Assembly: GCA_028673005.1 (NCBI GenBank)
Contig: CM054116.1
Location: forward strand, 76,706,572-76,770,571
Direction of reading: 5' to 3'
Length of the DNA stretch: 64,000 bases
DNA from: Tanypteryx hageni
Lineage: Eukaryota; Arthropoda; Insecta; Odonata; Petaluridae
Shown here in pieces: positions 59,511-64,000 of this stretch. How positions within the stretch are numbered: position 1 is the stretch's first letter; every line of letters begins with the position of its first letter. The notes beneath the pieces are model-generated. The model saw nothing but the letters and a program-made list of their open reading frames with translations. It made no database searches and had not been told where the DNA came from. Made by a program: the position numbers and the translations under genes.

Positions 59511-60391
59511 TTAACTGAATCGCTGCCTCCATTTCTCTCTCTCCCTAGAAGCCTCTTTTATACCTCTATAAGTATTATATCCCTGCTTTATATTATCTAA
59601 TATTCCTATTCTTTTTCTCCCTCTTCCTCTTCTTCCACTAATTTTTCCTTCTAAGATCGTCCTTTGTAAACACTGTCTTCTCAATATGTGCCCTATCCAA
59701 TTTGCTTTTCTTTTCCTGATTGTTTTTATTAGCGTCCTTTCTTCTCCCACCATTTCTAATACTTCTTCGTTTCTCTTCCTCTCTGTCCATTTCACTTTCA
59801 TCATTCTTCTCCATACCCACATCTCAAAACTTTCTAAATATTTTTCCTCCTTTCTCCTTACCGTCCACGTCTCTGCACCATAAAGAGCTATGCTCCATAT
59901 GTAGCATTTTGCTAATTTCTTCCTTGTTTCTAAATTTATTTTCTTGCTTGTGAGAAGCTCCTTCTTCTCGTTAAATGCTGCTTTTGCCATTGCAATCCTA
60001 CTTCTGATGTCCTGTGTACTACTTCCATCCTGTGCTAAAATACTGCCGAGATATTTGAAACTACTTACTTGTTCCAATTTTTGGCCATTTACCATTATAT
60101 TTAATTCTTTATGTTCCTTTGAAACCACCATGACTTTCGTTTTTTCAGCATTGATCTTCATTCCATATTGTTGGCCAACCTCCACTAGTCTGTCTGTCAT
60201 TCTCTGAAGCTCTTTCTCGCCTTCTGCTATTAAGCCCTGATCATCTGCGTATTTAATGGTGGTAATACTTTCACCTCCTATCTTAAATCCTTTCTCTTCC
60301 ATCAACGCTTCTTCTGTTATTGTTTCTGCATAAATATTAAATATCGCTGGTGAAATAGGGCAACCCTGCCTCACTCCCCTCCCTATTGAAT
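59511..60391 (-). pseudogene. LINE reverse transcriptase, C-terminal fragment
   Basis: An uninterrupted frame of about 290 codons without its true start. It opens SIGRGVRQGCPISPAIFNIY, which covers the RQGCPxSPxxFN motif of the RT palm. Numbering from the GTG (Val) of VRQG as residue 1, the catalytic YADD is at 42-45, EKTK at 77-80, YLG at 108-110, LYGAETW at 164-170 and WIGHILRR at 226-233. A basic GRRGRGRKR tail follows. These belong to the RT palm/thumb and the C-terminal region of RTE/jockey-type ORF2 proteins. The absence of frameshifts or stops suggests fairly recent insertion. The N-terminal endonuclease and RT fingers are missing; the ATG-like start some programs pick is not real. Confidence 0.9.
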
Positions 60392-60432
60392 ATATATATA
60401 TATATATGTATGTATGTATATGTGTGTGTGTA
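60390..60432. repeat. (TA)n(TG)n microsatellite at the LINE truncation point
   Basis: TA run, then tatgtatgtatatgtgtgtgtgt. It starts at the base where the reverse transcriptase frame stops being recognisable. Confidence 0.9.
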
Positions 60433-61440
<1,008 letters not shown>

Positions 61441-62175
61441 CAAGTAGAAGGTGCTTGCATACTGCAAGCATTAATTCTCACCTTGAAAAAACATTCATAT
61501 TTCAAAGAGATATTTCATCATTCTAATATTTCTTTAATTCAAGTTTTATCCTATGCACCAAGATTTCACCTTCGTTATTCCGTTATGTAAAAATAATAGA
61601 TTAAAAAAATCCCCAAACTTTGCAATTTTAAGAATTTTATACTTTCACCGTGATGGGGCACTAATGCTACACATTTCTGCAAAATTTTAAAGTTGCAGCA
61701 TTTCTAGAAGTGAAATAATATTTATCTAATTGGTTAAAATTAAATAATTTTTAACGACCGCAATAAGAATTTCATGGATACATTGAAATGTTTATTCGTT
61801 TATCTAGACTAAACTCTAAATAACTTTAAAATTTCAGCTCTCTAACTCGTTTCATAGTATCTAAAAATTTACCTATTTGTTTAAACTTTAAGAATTTTTA
61901 ACTGCCAAACAAATTAAAATATCAAAATTTGTATAATCCCTGTTTCGTTTTTTTTTACAAATCCTACCTCGAAAATTTTTTTTAGCTCCGTAGCACATTT
62001 GGAAATACATAAACCTTGAAATATTGTTTAAACAATTGAGAATTTTTAGCGGCCGCATTGTTGCACTTTTTCACAATTTTCGTTTTTTATAGTCGGTATT
62101 ACACATAATCCTACCTAAGAAATAAATTTGAATCTCCATCTCATCTGGAAGTGCCTAAATATTAGAGTCCTCCTA
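61441..62175 (-). mobile_element. Helitron-like element, copy 1
   Basis: Minus-strand 3' end: hairpin TGCTTGCA-GTA-TGCAAGCA (61470-61452), then CCTTCTACTTG, so the terminal tetranucleotide is CTTG instead of CTAG. It is about 735 bp long and clearly the reverse complement of copy 3 (62444-63142), matching along most of the length with scattered changes and small indels. Internal units recur roughly every 140-148 bp. No coding capacity. Confidence 0.55.
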
Positions 62176-62236
62176 TATGTTATCATCATTATATATAGAC
62201 GTTCCTTACAGAGGAGGAGGAGGAGGATATGACATA
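62176..62236. repeat. Linker shared with the right flank, with (GGA)n
   Basis: Read on the minus strand, this linker (TATGTCATATCCTCCTCC…CTGTAAGGAACGTC…ATATATAATGAT) matches the plus-strand sequence just after copy 3 (63143-63185). The only length change is extra CTC triplets. So the homologous block extends past the Helitron-like ends on both sides, which argues for duplication of a whole segment. Confidence 0.7.
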
Positions 62237-62443
62237 CTAGTAGTTGGTGCTTGCATTCTGCAAGCATATCATCTCAACAAAAAAACATTCATTTATCATA
62301 TTTCATCAGTACACATATATTTTTAATTATAAATATTTCACCTCCGGAGCGATTTTCGTTTTTCCCTTATGTAAAAATAATAGAATAAAACAATCCCAAA
62401 ACTTTGCAATTTTAAGAATTTTATACTTTCTCCATTATGGGAT
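62237..62443 (-). mobile_element. Helitron-like element, copy 2 (5'-truncated)
   Basis: Minus-strand 3' end: hairpin TGCTTGCA-GAA-TGCAAGCA (62266-62248), CACCAACTACTAG, then T. It keeps only the ~200 bp nearest its 3' end and is cut where copy 3 begins (about 62444). Its interior (tttgcaattttaagaatttt) matches copy 1 closely. Confidence 0.55.
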
Positions 62444-63142
62444 ACATATAGGAGGATACTAATGTTTAAGCACTTACAGATGAGCTGCAGTTCTGAAATA
62501 TTTTTCATAGGTAGGATTTTGTGCAAAACCGACTAGAAAAAACGAAAATCTTGAAAAAGTGCAACAATGCGACCGCTAAAAATTTGCAATTGTTTAAACA
62601 ACTTTTGAAGGTTTGTGTATTTCCGAATGCGCTACGAAGCTGAAATTTTTTATAGAGGTAGGATTTGTAAAAAACGGAATAGAGAATATAGAAATTTTGA
62701 TATTTTAATTTATTTGGTAGTTATAATTTTTTAACGTTTAAACAAAAAGGTAAATGTTTAGACACTACGCGGTAAATAAGGGAGCTGAAATTTTTAAATT
62801 ATTTAGAGATTAATATATGTAAACGAATAAACATTTCAATGTATCCGTAAAATTGTTATTGCGGTCGTTAAAAATTATTTAAATTTAAACATTTAGGTAA
62901 ATGTTTTTTCACTTCTAAATGTGCTATAAATTTAAAATTTGGCAGAAATGTGTGGCATTAATTTCAAAAATTAGTGATTGTTTGACTCCATTATTGTTCC
63001 ATAATGAAAAAACGAAAACCCGTCCAGAGGAGAAATCTTTAGAATTAAAGAAATATTTCTCATGATGAAATATCTCTCTGAAAAATTAATGTTTTTTCAA
63101 GGTGAGATGAAATGCTTGCAGTATGCAAGCACTTTCTACTAG
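62444..63142 (+). mobile_element. Helitron-like element, copy 3
   Basis: Plus-strand 3' end: hairpin TGCTTGCA-GTA-TGCAAGCA (63113-63131), then CTTTCTACTAG ending at 63142, followed by T: the Helitron pattern of hairpin, short spacer, CTAG and T target. The 5' end near acatataggagga does not show the usual TC, so the left boundary is approximate. Internal units carrying 'ctgaaat…' fall at about 62493, 62640, 62785 and 62931 (147, 145, 146 bp). Confidence 0.6.
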
Positions 63143-63185
63143 TATGTTATATCCTCCTCTGTAAGAAACGTCTATATATAATGAT
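63143..63185. repeat. Right flank homologous to the linker at 62176-62236
   Basis: TATGTTATATCCTCCTCTGT…GAAACGTCTATATATAATGA: the inverted partner of the linker between copies 1 and 2. It extends the foldback beyond the CTAG. Confidence 0.75.
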
Positions 63186-64000
63186 ATAATATATGATTTA
63201 GTCACCTCGGCCACAAGATCTACGCATTGGCGCTGCGATAAATCTTAATTTGAATTCGCGTGGGAAGATATATAACATTAGTATAGTATTATTATTTTTG
63301 TTTTTTTTTAGCTGTTTATTTTTATAATTTCATTATTTTGACAACAGTTATCACATTATTTGTACTACATAACCTTAGCTTTACTTTTCTGTATTTATAT
63401 TGTCGAAGCGAATCTGAACAAATTACAAGCGTCCATCATAGAAACGAGATTAAACATACTATTGTCATTGTTCCTGATGTATTAGAAGTCTCTTTATTTT
63501 AATGTGGATTTGTATTGATACGAGCATTCCTACTTTTTTGAAGGGATCTTTCTGCTAATAGTTGTAAGTTTTTATTTATCGTAATTATTATTGATAGTAA
63601 GTTTTTATCTATCTTAAAACCTTTTTATCTTTATTCATTTAAAATTATTTTGAAAACTGTTTTCCCTATGAAAATGCCATCGAAAACATTTCACTTCTAC
63701 TAGTATCTAAAGCTGAATTACTCTGAACTAGCAGTATATTTTCGTTAGTTTTAAGCAATATGAATGGATAAGTCAGTATTTTCATTGATGAAACAAAAGA
63801 TACTATCAAACTTCATACTATTCATATACCAAACATTCTTACTTTTGCCACTGAGTTCTCTACTTCTGACTGCCATTCTCCCAACTGTAAAAAAGATTAA
63901 AGGTTAAATATAGAGACCTCCACATCACTCAACAGCTCGTAGACACTTTTGCAACTTTTTACGCCCATGCAAGCAGAAAGGTTATCATGATTATATTATA
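63186..64000. other. Spacer to the window end
   Basis: AT-rich; no feature supported. Confidence 0.5.

Larger units (their letters stand above)
59478..60391 (-). mobile_element. 5'-truncated non-LTR retrotransposon (RTE-like)
   Basis: Read on the minus strand: the C-terminal part of a reverse transcriptase, a TAA at 59513-59511, a 3' UTR of about 20 bp, then (ATG)4 (59489-59478). The 3' UTR holds a perfect hairpin CTGTC-TTCG-GACAG (59507-59494), a C(UUCG)G tetraloop. A very short 3' UTR and a trinucleotide ATG-type tail instead of poly(A) fit the RTE clade. The 5' end is cut off at a (TA)n/(TG)n tract, the usual outcome of incomplete reverse transcription or later replacement. No endonuclease domain remains, so it is dead. 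Confidence 0.75.

Overview
The window looks like non-coding nuclear DNA from an arthropod, most likely an insect. The base composition is AT-rich, long (TA)n, (CT)n and (GA)n microsatellites are common, and the transposon relics are of kinds usual in arthropods: Helitron, tRNA-derived SINE, RTE-like LINE, hAT, pogo-like and possibly Penelope-like. No species can be named from the sequence alone. There is no bacterial-type gene organisation, and I found no host protein-coding exon that I could defend. The open frames are short, lie in shadowing strands or simple-sequence tracts, and show no recognisable domain. The two exceptions are transposon genes: a 5'-truncated LINE reverse transcriptase (about 59.5-60.4 kb, minus strand) and a decayed transposase fragment inside a hAT element (about 7.1-7.3 kb, minus strand).

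Layout. 0-4.5 kb is AT-rich spacer with pyrimidine-rich patches. 4.5-7.6 kb is a transposon nest: an inverted pair of repeats with a Penelope/hammerhead-like motif brackets a Helitron-like end and a tRNA-derived SINE, and a 1.14-kb hAT element with both ends follows. 8-32.7 kb is unique spacer broken by many CT- or GA-rich tracts, the longest nearly 1 kb (11.3-12.2 kb). Several tracts occur as a CT patch and a GA patch on either side of a short CpG-containing core. SINE relics lie at 16.4, 21.0 and 29.6 kb, a twin palindrome at 17.0 kb, and Penelope-like and pogo-like relics at 28.0-28.4 kb. 32.7-55 kb is mostly unremarkable, with a small complete-looking Helitron at 38.7-39.0 kb and purine/pyrimidine patches near 40.7, 44.2, 46.3-46.9 and 53.0-53.7 kb.

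55.2-63.2 kb is the most repeat-dense part. It holds a 1.18-kb non-autonomous Helitron built round five units spaced 145-146 bp apart, a perfect 199-bp palindrome with a 1-nt centre, the LINE reverse transcriptase flanked on both sides by (TA)n, and a 1.7-kb foldback cluster of three related Helitron-like elements that share a conserved 3' hairpin.

The points most worth a second look are the 99-bp perfect palindrome and two smaller 1-nt-spacer palindromes at 17.0 kb, the ~146-bp periodicity in two Helitron groups, the foldback Helitron cluster, the repeated contact between (TA)n tracts and transposon ends, and the CT-core-GA architecture. Nothing here can be shown from sequence alone to be a new biological system.
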